Assembly: GCA_964607755.1 (NCBI GenBank)
Contig: CAZSMC010000031.1
Coordinates: 1-48,383 of the forward strand
DNA: 48,383 nucleotides
Reading direction: 5' to 3'
Source: CAZSMC01 sp964607755
GTDB lineage: Bacteria > Zhuqueibacterota > Zhuqueibacteria > Residuimicrobiales > Krinioviventaceae
The notes beneath the pieces were generated by a model that saw nothing but the letters and a program-made list of their open reading frames with translations, was not told the origin of the DNA and searched no databases. The translations under genes and the position numbers were made by a program. Position 1 is the first letter of the stretch; every line of letters starts with the position of its first letter. Positions 1 to 8,032 of the stretch are shown piece by piece.

Positions 1-320
1 AAAAAATTGTATGAGCTCAGGTAGAGGTGAAGAAGCTCCAGATAACGTAACATGGATCACTTTTTGGTTGCGAATTATTTTTAACCGTCATTATTTTATA
101 TAAATTTATCAAATAGATAGCGTTCGTTCAGTGGCCCATTGTTGGAATTCTGATTGGGGTGTTTCAAAAGATGCAAAAATTTATCGCCTCAATACGTTGC
201 GGCGCTGCCGGAGAATAACGAAATATGAAAGAGTGACACAATGTTAAATTTATAAAATCAAATCAAAAGACTCACTAATTCTGTTCACTGTTGAAATCAA
301 GCAGTCAGGAGGTATAAAAA
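1..320. other. Left-edge intergenic region
   Basis: No convincing gene was found here. A reading frame open from the left edge ends at a TAA near position 109 and encodes about 35 residues with no recognisable motif. It could be the tail of a gene outside the window or chance. The last 15 bases hold the strong AGGAGG ribosome binding site of the nicotinamidase gene. Confidence 0.4.
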
Positions 321-911
321 ATGACAGATAACAAGGCATTATTATTAGTTGATTTGCAAAATGACTTTTTCCCGGGAGGCGCGCTCGGTATTGAGACCGG
401 CAATGAAATTGTTGATGTGGTTAACAAGTATATCGATTTGTTCAAGGAACACACTCTGCCTGTCTTTGCAACCCGCGACTGGCATCCGCCAGAAACAACA
501 CACTTTGAAAAAAAAGGCGGTCCCTGGCCGGACCACTGCGTGCAGAATACCAAAGGCGCTGAATTTCATCCGTCCATAAAAATTCCGGGCAATGCGATTG
601 TTTTGTCCAAAGGCACAGACCCGCAATCGCACGGTTATTCGGCGTTCGAGGCACATGACGAGTCCGGTAAATCGTTCCCGGATATTCTGCGAGAGAAAGA
701 CATTGATACGTTCTATATCGCCGGATTGGCAACGGATTTGTGCGTGCGCTATTCCGCTATGGATGCGGTGAAGAACGGCTTTAATATCAATATACTGGCA
801 GATGCGGTGAGGGGCGTTGATCCGGAAGAATCGAAAAAAACACTTGAAGAAATTAAACAACGATACGGTTCGATCAAAAAATTCGAGGGTGTGAAAAAAG
901 AACTGGGATAA
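321..911 (+). CDS. pncA: Nicotinamidase / isochorismatase-family amidohydrolase
   Basis: This cytosolic enzyme likely hydrolyses nicotinamide to nicotinate and ammonia in NAD salvage. The 196-residue length fits the family. The expected catalytic triad is visible as D11 (in VDLQNDF), K97 and C141 (in TDLCVRY). The metal ligands are D53 and H55 (TRDWHP), H61 and H72 (WPDHC). The FPGGAL segment after the first Asp is typical of bacterial PncA as opposed to general isochorismatases. The ATG lies 8 bases after AGGAGG, so the start is secure. The gene stands alone and converges on the copper operon, with a shared terminator between them. Other isochorismatase-fold amidases are possible, but the full metal set favours PncA. 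Confidence 0.93.
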   Translation: MTDNKALLLVDLQNDFFPGGALGIETGNEIVDVVNKYIDLFKEHTLPVFATRDWHPPETTHFEKKGGPWPDHCVQNTKGAEFHPSIKIPGNAIVLSKGTDPQSHGYSAFEAHDESGKSFPDILREKDIDTFYIAGLATDLCVRYSAMDAVKNGFNINILADAVRGVDPEESKKTLEEIKQRYGSIKKFEGVKKELG

Positions 912-935
912 TGATAGCTATGATCAATCTGTTTT

Positions 936-970
936 AAAAGGGATGACCTGCGCGCCGGATCATCCCTTTT
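936..970. terminator. Bidirectional intrinsic terminator between pncA and the copper ATPase gene
   Basis: A perfect 11-bp stem (936-946 with 960-970) begins in AAAA and ends in a run of eight T. It sits between two convergent stop codons. The T run serves the rightward pncA transcript, and the AAAA at the left base gives a shorter U tract to the leftward operon. Confidence 0.85.
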
Positions 971-972
971 TT

Positions 973-3081
973 TTAGTGTTCAGAGGCAACCGACAGGAAT
1001 CTCGCATTGATGGCAACGATAACCGTGCTCAGCGACATCAATACTGCGCCCAGGGCCGGGCTCAATAAAATGCCGTATGTATACAGCACCCCGGCTGCCA
1101 ACGGAATGGCAATAGCGTTATAGCCTGTTGCCCAGATCAGATTTTGCACCATTTTTCGATACGTGGCTCGGGCGAGCTGCACAATGGCAACCACGTCCAG
1201 CGGATTGCTGCGCACAAGCACAATATCCGCTGTTTCCACCGCCACGTCCGTACCGGCGCCGACTGCGATGCCCACATCCGCCTGTGCCAGGGCCGGCGCG
1301 TCGTTGACCCCGTCGCCGGTCATGGCTACGGTCATGCCGCGCGACTGCACTTCTTTGACTTTGGCAGATTTGTCTTGCGGCAACACCTCGGCAAAATATT
1401 CATCCAGGTCCAGTTCGCCCGCAACCCATTTTGCAACTTGTTTGTTATCACCAGTCAGCATCATCGGATGGATGTTCATTTTCTTCAGGCGGGTAATCGC
1501 TTGTTTTGATTCATCGCGGATGATATCCGCAAGAGCAATGGCGCCTTTTAGTTCATCGTCCTGCAGCACAAACACCACTGTCTTGCCCTGTTTGTTGAAT
1601 TCATCGATCTGCTCACTCTCTATATCGATATTTTGCTCGTGAGCATAAACCGGACTGACTACTTTGATGTGCTTGCCATCCACGGTTCCCTGGGCGCCTT
1701 TGCCCGGGATGGCCTTGAAATCATGCACCTGCTTTTTATCAGCTACAGAATTAACAATAGCTCTGGCGATCGGATGTTCCGAATGAGATTCCACAGCAGC
1801 CGCCATTTTTAATAACTGCTCCTCGTCCATTGACTCATCAAATATGACCGTATCAGTGACGCCAAACTGTCCAAGGGTTAACGTACCGGTTTTGTCAAAA
1901 AGAATGGCATCCAGTTGACGCGCTTTTTCAAAGGAAGCGCGATTGCGAATCAAGAGGCCGTTGCGTGCCGAGATCGCTGTGGACACGGCTACAACCAGAG
2001 GAATCGCCAGTCCCAGAGCGTGCGGACAGGTAATCACCATCACCGTCACCGTGCGTTCGAGCGAAAAGGCGAAATCCCGGTTAACCACTGCCAGCCAGGC
2101 AACCAGGGTAATTATTCCGGCAGTAATGGCGATCAGTGTCAGCCAGAACGCGGCACGGTTTGCCAGGTCCTGGGTTTGGGATTTGCTCTGCTGCGCCTGC
2201 CGAACCATATTGATAACCTGGGACAAAAACGACGCTGCGCCGGTTTTTTCAACCTGTATTGTCAGAGAACCCTCACCGTTGACTGAGCCGCCAATGACCT
2301 GGTCGTCTTTCCTCTTGTTAACAGGTGTGGACTCGCCGGTGACCATGGCTTCGTTGACAGACGATACCCCATCGACAATCTTGCCGTCTGCGGATATTTT
2401 TTCGCCAGGCTTGACCAGCACTCTATCGCCTTTTTTTAGTTCATCAGTCGGGACGTCCTGAACATTGCCGTCGCTCATAATCTTGTGCGCTTCAGCCGGC
2501 ATGAGCTGCGCGAGCTCTTCGAGTGCGCGGGAAGCCCCCATTACCGAACGCATCTCAATCCAGTGGCCCAGGAGCATGATCACAATCAACGTGGACAGCT
2601 CCCAGTAAAACACTTTGCCGCTCACGCCAAAAACCACGGCTGTGCTGTAGAAATACGCTACTGAAATAGCCAGGCCGATCAACGTCATCATGCCCGGATG
2701 TTTCTGGCGCAGCTCGTTGACCATGCCTTTAACAAACGGCCAGCCACCATAAACGAACACGGCTGTGGAGATCAAAAAGCTGATGAACAAATCACCTTTG
2801 AACCGGAGATCGATCCCCAAAAAGCTCTGGATCATCGGGGAAAGAATGAGAACCGGGACTGTGAGAGCGAGAGATAACCAAAACCGTGTTTTGAAATCTA
2901 CCACCATGTGAGCGTGATGGCTGCCGTGGTCCTGATGTTTTCCGCCATCATGGTCATGATGCGCTGAATGCTCGTGTCCATGAGTAGTGCGGGCATGCCC
3001 GGCCATGGATTCACCGTGTTGATGATGTGTATCGTGCACATGTTTCTGTTCACTGTTGTTCATTTTTTTGTGTTTATCCAT
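973..3081 (-). CDS. copB: Copper-translocating P1B-type ATPase, CopB-like, His-rich N terminus
   Basis: This inner-membrane heavy-metal pump uses ATP to move copper (possibly silver) out of the cytosol. Numbering is from the GTG at 3087. Residues 13-60 are a His-rich tail in place of the CxxC domain of CopA. The actuator motif MVTGES is at 248-253, the membrane metal site CPH at 354-356, the phosphorylated Asp in DKTGT at 398, the HP motif at 438-439, and GDGVNDAP at 591-598. The CPH triad together with a His-rich N terminus marks the CopB (P1B-3) branch. I prefer the ATG at 3081 over the GTG six bases upstream because of its AGG spacing. The start lies 14 bases after the SHOCT gene stop, so it is the third gene of one leftward operon. 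No CopZ or regulator gene is adjacent. Confidence 0.93.
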   Translation of the reverse strand: MDKHKKMNNSEQKHVHDTHHQHGESMAGHARTTHGHEHSAHHDHDGGKHQDHGSHHAHMVVDFKTRFWLSLALTVPVLILSPMIQSFLGIDLRFKGDLFISFLISTAVFVYGGWPFVKGMVNELRQKHPGMMTLIGLAISVAYFYSTAVVFGVSGKVFYWELSTLIVIMLLGHWIEMRSVMGASRALEELAQLMPAEAHKIMSDGNVQDVPTDELKKGDRVLVKPGEKISADGKIVDGVSSVNEAMVTGESTPVNKRKDDQVIGGSVNGEGSLTIQVEKTGAASFLSQVINMVRQAQQSKSQTQDLANRAAFWLTLIAITAGIITLVAWLAVVNRDFAFSLERTVTVMVITCPHALGLAIPLVVAVSTAISARNGLLIRNRASFEKARQLDAILFDKTGTLTLGQFGVTDTVIFDESMDEEQLLKMAAAVESHSEHPIARAIVNSVADKKQVHDFKAIPGKGAQGTVDGKHIKVVSPVYAHEQNIDIESEQIDEFNKQGKTVVFVLQDDELKGAIALADIIRDESKQAITRLKKMNIHPMMLTGDNKQVAKWVAGELDLDEYFAEVLPQDKSAKVKEVQSRGMTVAMTGDGVNDAPALAQADVGIAVGAGTDVAVETADIVLVRSNPLDVVAIVQLARATYRKMVQNLIWATGYNAIAIPLAAGVLYTYGILLSPALGAVLMSLSTVIVAINARFLSVASEH

Positions 3082-3094
3082 AACCACACACCTG

Positions 3095-3316
3095 TTAACT
3101 GGTGAGATCTTTTTTCATCTGTTCGTACTCTTCTTTGGTGATTTCTCCGCGGGCGTAGCGTTTGTTCAAAATATCCAGCGCATTTTCAGTGGACCCGGTA
3201 GAGCTCTGTTGTCCCTGAAACAGTTTTACCACGATTAAAATGAGTACGACGAAAATTATGAGCCAGAAAATCATGCTCAGCCCCGGACCGTTCCATCCCA
3301 TCATATTGTGCCACAT
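3095..3316 (-). CDS. Small membrane protein with C-terminal SHOCT domain
   Basis: This 73-residue protein has a Met/Trp-rich start (MWHNMMGW), one hydrophobic helix at about residues 14-33, and a short C-terminal helical pair. The tail, with ALDILNKRYARGEI followed by KEEYEQMK, matches the SHOCT fold, a short C-terminal oligomerisation module common in bacteria. Met residues near the membrane could bind Cu(I), but this is inference. A very strong AAGGAGG site precedes the ATG. The gene lies between the DUF302 and CopB genes with gaps of 13 bases each side, so the three are surely co-transcribed. No enzymatic role is known for the family. Confidence 0.85.
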   Translation of the reverse strand: MWHNMMGWNGPGLSMIFWLIIFVVLILIVVKLFQGQQSSTGSTENALDILNKRYARGEITKEEYEQMKKDLTS

Positions 3317-3329
3317 GTTTCCTCCTTGT

Positions 3330-3713
3330 TCAAAGTGCGTTTATTACATTTTTAAGTTTTTCTTGTATTGTTTGTGCCACCTGTTGCAGTTCCTGATTTT
3401 CAACAGCCTGCATAGAGGCAAGCGGATCTATAGCCGCCACTTCGGTACCTTTTTCTTTTTCCTGCACAATGACATTGCACGGCAGCATGGTTCCGATTTT
3501 ATCTTCTGCCTGCAAGGCTTGATACGCAAAAGGCGGGTTGCAGGCACCGAGTATCTTGTAGTTTCGAAAATCCACATCCAGTTTTTTCTTGAGCGTTTCC
3601 GAGACATCAATTTCAGTTAATACACCAAAGCCTTCTCTGCTTAGTGATTCTTTTACCTGCTGAACAGTATCCTCAAAAGATGCATGAATAGTTTTTAAAT
3701 GATAATAACTCAT
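3330..3713 (-). CDS. DUF302 family protein
   Basis: This is a 127-residue soluble protein with no signal peptide. The opening YYHLKTIHASFEDTVQQVKESL, the central DFRNYKILGACNPP and the LPCNVIV strand are the conserved features of DUF302. Two Cys residues (in ACNPP and LPCN) lie at positions where many members carry them. The family has no proven biochemical function. It is often encoded beside metal or sulfur handling genes, and here it is the first gene of a copper-pump operon, so a metal-binding or sensing role is plausible. The ATG follows AGGAG by six bases. Confidence 0.88.
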   Translation of the reverse strand: MSYYHLKTIHASFEDTVQQVKESLSREGFGVLTEIDVSETLKKKLDVDFRNYKILGACNPPFAYQALQAEDKIGTMLPCNVIVQEKEKGTEVAAIDPLASMQAVENQELQQVAQTIQEKLKNVINAL

Positions 3714-3822
3714 ATCTGTCTCCTGCTGTTAATTTATTTTTCATGTTATAATGGGTCAAATTTCATTCCACAATTTTTATTTGTTGTTTTTTATTAACTT
3801 GGGCTTTTAAATGTTTTTCGAT

Positions 3823-3862
3823 TGTAGAATATTCTTCATTCTATGTAGAATAATCTTCTTGA
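3823..3862 (-). promoter_or_regulatory. Candidate tandem operator upstream of the DUF302-SHOCT-copB operon
   Basis: Two near-identical units, TGTAGAATATTCTTC and TGTAGAATAATCTTC, start 21 bp apart (3823 and 3844), which is two helical turns. The first contains the perfect palindrome AGAATATTCT. They lie about 110-150 bp upstream of the DUF302 start. Between them and the gene, on the minus strand, TTGTGG and TATAAC are separated by 17 bp and could be a promoter. The regulator is not identified. Confidence 0.35.
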
Positions 3863-3925
3863 TTTATAACAAAAGTACGCTGGTTTTTCATTCAAGGATG
3901 TATTCTTTCCTCAAAGGCGGGGGGC

Positions 3926-4686
3926 GAGTTCACCTGCGGCGCAGAGCGCCACCGCGGTCGATCATCAGTGTAAACGAGCAGATCTGGCGCGTGACAAGCC
4001 AGAGCCTTGTCACTAGAGGATTTTTGCCATGCAATTTCATTGCCACGCGCTTTAGCGCGTGGATCGAGATCAGCCTCTCGACTTCCCGGGCTTTAGCCCC
4101 TGCACTAGCTCGTACCACCAGTCCACTGGGGGACCGCCCTCGAGGACGCTCCTGCGTCCCGTGCTGAAACGACCAGATATACTGGATTTGAGGCAGTGCC
4201 TTCAAGTTGCCATCTGGTTTTCTGCTCATTGCAGCAGCGGATAACGCAACCAGACGCTGGAGCGTCCTGCCGGCATTCCGGCGGGACGAGGTGATGAGCA
4301 TAGGGCGTGACAAGTCAGAGACTTGTCATGAGAGGAATAAGCTAATAAGGTTGAATTCGTTTTGGCTATCATGGCTACTAAGCTTTAAAAAATAAAAATA
4401 AGGTTTAACCTCTCGTTCCCAGCCGTTTACCCTCTCGTTCCCAGCCTCTGGCTGGGAACGCAACACCGGCTGATGTTGGCTCATGGTCGCAGAAAGTGAC
4501 ACTCCGCGTCACAATTTATCACAACGCATTGAGCTTTGGTTCTTATTCTCATACTGTAAAGACTATGGAATCGATAGGAGCAATTAGAGGTGAGTTCACC
4601 TGCGGCGCAGAGCGCCGCCTCGTCGGTTCATCAGTATAAACAAGCAGATCTGGCGCGTGACAAGGCAGAGCCTTGTCACGAGAGGG
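3926..4686. repeat. Hairpin-repeat mosaic with a 95-bp direct repeat
   Basis: This 760-bp stretch has no gene. Positions 3926-4020 and 4592-4686 are direct copies, ungapped, with about 11 mismatches by hand count. Both contain the hairpin GTGACAAG-N7-CTTGTCAC; a third copy of that hairpin is at 4307-4329. Other hairpins are CCACGCGC-TTTA-GCGCGTGG at 4043-4062, GGGC-TTTA-GCCC at 4088-4099, GGACGC-TCCT-GCGTCC at 4144-4159, and an 11-bp stem around TCT at 4436-4460 (CGTTCCCAGCC arm), with a solo arm just upstream. The last resembles the 'GTTCCCAGCC' repeats seen in several phyla. There is no transposase nearby. Confidence 0.85.
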
Positions 4687-4820
4687 GAGCGGAACGAGAG
4701 GACTGAGCGACGGAAATAGGATGTTACAGCCGGCTCGACTTTACTTGCAAAAGTGCGAATAAATGCTATATTTTACATAACATTTCGCATGGTCACAGAA
4801 CAGTATCGGAATGTTTTTAT

Positions 4821-5789
4821 ATGAACACAGTGAAATCGCGTGTGCTTGCAGATACATTCGAGCTTTACAAAACGCCTGATGTCGTGCCGATCTGGGAACT
4901 CGAGTTTCATGCCTGGGACTCCTTTTCGCGTGAGCATATCATCGTGGGAAATGAATTCACACAACTCACAGCGAAAGAGCAAGAGTTTGCCTTGCATCAA
5001 AATGCGGATATTATTGCCCACGTAGCAGAAGAACTGTCTTATTTTGGTGTTACTGTTCCCGGCGGTTACTGGGAACAATCGCCAGGACATCCTGCATTTT
5101 GGTGGCTGCCGGAACCGGCCCGGTTTCAGCAAATCGAATATCTTCAACATTCCCTGGATGACGTGATGCTTATCACCGGAAGCGCCGGCGTGATGGCCAT
5201 GCCCGATGCGACCGAGTATATGGATTTCAGCGTTAAAATGTTCGAGCATCCTGAAGAAATTGACGAACGAGCTGAACAGACTTTTCAGCAAGGTATCGAC
5301 GAAGCAAAAAAACTGATCGATTTGGGTGTTCAGGCCGTGTTCACGCCATCGGATATTGCCGACAATCACGGGCCTTACTTTAATCCGGAGCAGATGCAGC
5401 GGTTTATCCTGCCGTATCTGCAAAAATGGGCGGAAAGAATTCGGGACTTGGGAGCCTATGCCATTTTGCACACAGATGGCAATATCATGCCTCATTTGCA
5501 TGAAATCGCTGTCAGCGGCATTCATGCCCTTCAAGCTATCGACCCCACTGCAGGCATGAACATCCGCGAAGTCAAGGATAAAGTCGGCGACAAGATCTGT
5601 TTGTGCGGCAATATCGATTGCGGATTGCTGCTCAGCGGAACGCCGGATCTGGTTTACGATCAAACGGCCGGCCTTTTACGCGACTTGAGCACAACAGGCG
5701 GATTCGTTCTTGGCGCCTCAAACGCTGTGCAAACCGATGTGCCGCCGGAAAATTACAGCGCCATGATCCGGGCATGGGAAGCGTTTTAG
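4821..5789 (+). CDS. Uroporphyrinogen decarboxylase superfamily protein (methyltransferase-like)
   Basis: This 322-residue protein has the fold signature of the URO-D / corrinoid methyltransferase superfamily: an N-terminal arm, a central GSAGVMAMP strand, FTPSDIADNHGPYFNPE, HTDGNI at 217-222 and LCGNIDC at 261-267. True haem-pathway HemE begins with a conserved FLRxxx substrate segment that is not seen. Cobalamin methyltransferases such as MtaA and CmuA bind zinc through HxC plus a later Cys; here the first pair is H217-x-D219, with Cys at 260, 262 and 267. The substrate is therefore unknown; one-carbon transfer or demethylation is the nearest guess. The start ATG has a weak CGGA site. It is followed after 58 bp by an SDR gene on the same strand. 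Confidence 0.75.
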   Translation: MNTVKSRVLADTFELYKTPDVVPIWELEFHAWDSFSREHIIVGNEFTQLTAKEQEFALHQNADIIAHVAEELSYFGVTVPGGYWEQSPGHPAFWWLPEPARFQQIEYLQHSLDDVMLITGSAGVMAMPDATEYMDFSVKMFEHPEEIDERAEQTFQQGIDEAKKLIDLGVQAVFTPSDIADNHGPYFNPEQMQRFILPYLQKWAERIRDLGAYAILHTDGNIMPHLHEIAVSGIHALQAIDPTAGMNIREVKDKVGDKICLCGNIDCGLLLSGTPDLVYDQTAGLLRDLSTTGGFVLGASNAVQTDVPPENYSAMIRAWEAF

Positions 5790-5847
5790 AAAACCAATCT
5801 GACAAATACGAAATCGACGTTATTTACGATAAACGAGAGATATTCGC

Positions 5848-6648
5848 ATGTCTCGACATCCGCAGAAAAAAGCTGTCATTACAGGTGCGACCAGCGGCAT
5901 TGGCGAAGCGTTTGCCCGGGCTTTTGCTGAACAAGGTTACGATCTGATCATCACCGGGCGCAGGCAGGATAAAATCAATCAGGTTGCGGACAACATCAGA
6001 AAATCATACCCTTGTAATGTGCACGTCATCATCATTGATCTCACAGATAGCGAAAAAACCGGCGAATTCATCAAACGACTCCAACAGGAAGAGAACATCG
6101 AGATATTAGTTAACAATGCCGGTTTTGGCATGCGCTACACTTTTACCGACGGCGAGATCAGCACATTTGAAGACATGCTCCGGGTTCACTCGACTGTGCC
6201 GATGAAACTGATGCATGCCGTCATTCCTGGCATGAAAGAAAGAGAAAGCGGTATTATCATCAATGTATCCTCTACAGCGGGATTTTTTCCGCTGCCCAGA
6301 AGCGCGGTGTATTCAGCAAGCAAAAGCTTTTTAACCGTGTTAAGCGAAGCGCTTCACATTGAATTAAAAAGCACCGGTATCAAGGTTCAGGCGCTTTGTC
6401 CGGGTATGACGCGCACGGATTTTCACAGCAAACTTGGCAAGGACCCGGGGAAATTTTACCGGACCAGAGGTGTGATGAAAGCAATGAAATCGGACGAGGT
6501 GGTAAAAGTTTCCCTGGCTTGTTTGAAAAAAGACAAAGTCGTCTGCGTGCCCGGATTTAACAACAAGTTTTTAATGACCATACCCCGACTGGTTCCCAAA
6601 TCCATACTCTACAAATTGGCGGCATTAGCCCGGCAGCGGGATACGTAA
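5848..6648 (+). CDS. Short-chain dehydrogenase/reductase (classical SDR)
   Basis: This cytosolic NAD(P)-dependent oxidoreductase has 266 residues. The cofactor loop TGATSGIG is at 12-19, NNAG at 89-92, the catalytic Ser in the VSSTAG segment near 141-142, and YSASK at 155-159 supplies Tyr155 and Lys159. The basic GRRQ at the end of the second strand suggests NADP preference. The C-terminal part, with PGFNNKFL and a hydrophobic finish, resembles DltE/YqjQ-type SDRs that act on lipid or keto groups. The substrate cannot be read from the sequence. It is probably co-transcribed with the UroD-like gene. Confidence 0.88.
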   Translation: MSRHPQKKAVITGATSGIGEAFARAFAEQGYDLIITGRRQDKINQVADNIRKSYPCNVHVIIIDLTDSEKTGEFIKRLQQEENIEILVNNAGFGMRYTFTDGEISTFEDMLRVHSTVPMKLMHAVIPGMKERESGIIINVSSTAGFFPLPRSAVYSASKSFLTVLSEALHIELKSTGIKVQALCPGMTRTDFHSKLGKDPGKFYRTRGVMKAMKSDEVVKVSLACLKKDKVVCVPGFNNKFLMTIPRLVPKSILYKLAALARQRDT

Positions 6649-6701
6649 AAATAATTCGTTTTATCAAGTTGATTTGAAATTGACACTATTGAAGGATAGA
6701 C

Positions 6702-6794
6702 ATGAAAACAAAATTAATCGGTGTCGTTGCTTTAGTCGCACTTTTTTGAGTTACGGTTTCCTTCAGTCAAAATGAGATTGAATTTATGCACTAG
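6702..6794 (+). pseudogene. Broken small secreted-protein gene (signal peptide remnant)
   Basis: An ATG at 6702 sits behind a good GAAGGA site and opens a typical signal peptide, MKTKLIGVVALVALF. It hits TGA at 6747-6749. The same frame continues as VTVSFSQNEIEFMH, which completes a signal peptide with an SFSQ-like cleavage region, and stops at TAG 6792-6794. It looks like a secreted protein gene that lost its body and gained a nonsense codon. The frame is also in phase with the following iron-protein gene, but the two stops and a separate ribosome site argue against a fused product. Confidence 0.5.
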
Positions 6795-6854
6795 TTGCAG
6801 CAGCAACAATTGACCTGTTTTTTTACAAAAGAATCATTTCAAAAGGACGACAAA

Positions 6855-7727
6855 ATGAACATCTCTGCATCATTAAAAAAGCAATTGCTGGTGTATCAAC
6901 AAAATGAAATCACAGAATATCATATTTACCGGAGACTTGCCAACACGCAAAAATCCGGGCAAAACCGGGACATTTTGTTTGACATTGCCGAGGACGAGGT
7001 CAAACATGCGGAACAGTGGCAGGAATACACCCGCCAAAAGATGAAACCGAATAGACTCAAAGTTCTTTTTTACGTGATTGTTGCCAAACTCCTCGGCATC
7101 ACGTTTAGCATAAAATTGATGGAACGCAGTGAAGAGAACGCACAAAAAAATTACGCCAGGTTGCGCGACAAAGTGGACGGTGTCGATGCCATTATCGAAG
7201 ATGAAAACGATCACGAAGATGAATTGATCGGTCTGCTGGATGAAGAACGCCTGTATTACGCCGGTTCCATGGTTCTGGGTCTCAATGATGCTTTGGTAGA
7301 ACTCACCGGCGCACTTGCCGGTCTGACGCTTGCTCTGCAAAATACCGTTCTCATTGCCCTGACCGGTTCGATAACGGGAATTGCTGCGGCGTTATCTATG
7401 GGGGCTTCTGAATATCTCTCTACAAAATCAGAAGAAACTGGCAAAATCCCTTTGCGCGCTTCTCTTTACACCGGAACAGCATATTTGACCACCGTGGTAC
7501 TGCTCATTTTGCCATATCTGATTTTTTCGAATTACTATATTTGCCTTGCATTCACGCTTGCCATTGCGGTTTTGATCATTGCTTTTTTCAATTATTACAT
7601 CTCGGTTGCAAAAGACGAATCTTTTAAACACCGGTTTTGGGAAATGGCAATCTTGAGTCTGAGCGTGGCCACTTTTAGTTTCTTTGTCGGATTTCTCGTG
7701 CGTCGGCTCTTTGGGGTGGAAATCTGA
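6855..7727 (+). CDS. Ferritin-like / VIT1 fusion membrane protein (MbfA-type iron exporter)
   Basis: The 290-residue product joins a ferritin-like helical domain (about 1-130) to a VIT1/CCC1 membrane domain (about 132-290). Candidate di-iron ligands are E18, E21, E48 and H51 (in EDEVKHAEQW), and an acidic stretch DENDHEDE at 116-123. The membrane part carries VLGLNDALVELTGALAGL and ALSMGASEYLSTKSE, hallmark segments of VIT transporters. Characterised relatives (MbfA of alpha-proteobacteria) export iron and protect against peroxide, which is the likely role here. The ATG at 6855 follows AAAGGACG; an upstream TTG frame exists but lacks a good site. No Fur box was recognised. Confidence 0.85.
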   Translation: MNISASLKKQLLVYQQNEITEYHIYRRLANTQKSGQNRDILFDIAEDEVKHAEQWQEYTRQKMKPNRLKVLFYVIVAKLLGITFSIKLMERSEENAQKNYARLRDKVDGVDAIIEDENDHEDELIGLLDEERLYYAGSMVLGLNDALVELTGALAGLTLALQNTVLIALTGSITGIAAALSMGASEYLSTKSEETGKIPLRASLYTGTAYLTTVVLLILPYLIFSNYYICLAFTLAIAVLIIAFFNYYISVAKDESFKHRFWEMAILSLSVATFSFFVGFLVRRLFGVEI

Positions 7728-7783
7728 TATATTTTTTACCAGAATTCTATATCAAACACTCTTGAGATTTGACCCGAAATATA

Positions 7784-7939
7784 TCACCCCTAACGGGGTG
7801 AAAAGCTGTTTTTCTTTTTTCTATAAATATTGAATCCCTATCGGGATTCAATATGCGTAAATGAATTTAAATTAGCCGCGTAGCGGCAAAATATTTATAG
7901 GAATCAACTCTCTCAATCAAGTCACACCCCGTAGGGGTG
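7784..7939. repeat. Intergenic hairpin array (TAAC/TATC/GTA-loop type)
   Basis: Four perfect hairpins lie in 156 bp: TCACCCC around TAAC (7784-7801), TATTGAATCCC around TATC (7828-7853), GCCGC around GTA (7875-7887) and CACCCC around GTA (7925-7939). An 11-bp inverted pair CTATAAATATT (7821-7831, with 7890-7900) encloses the second and third, giving a possible cruciform. The first hairpin is followed by a T-rich run and could terminate the iron-protein transcript. Confidence 0.85.
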
Positions 7940-8032
7940 AAATGTTAGAGGCTAATTGAAAAAGTGTCTGTCAGTAAAGCCAGCTCAAGAATGAAAGGTT
8001 ATGTCAAATAATTTATTAACTTGGAGAGAAAA

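Noticed and set aside
6795..6854. Extended N terminus of the ferritin-VIT protein from a TTG codon
   Set aside because: It would add a Gln-rich stretch not found in the family, while the ATG at 6855 has a good AAAGGA site.
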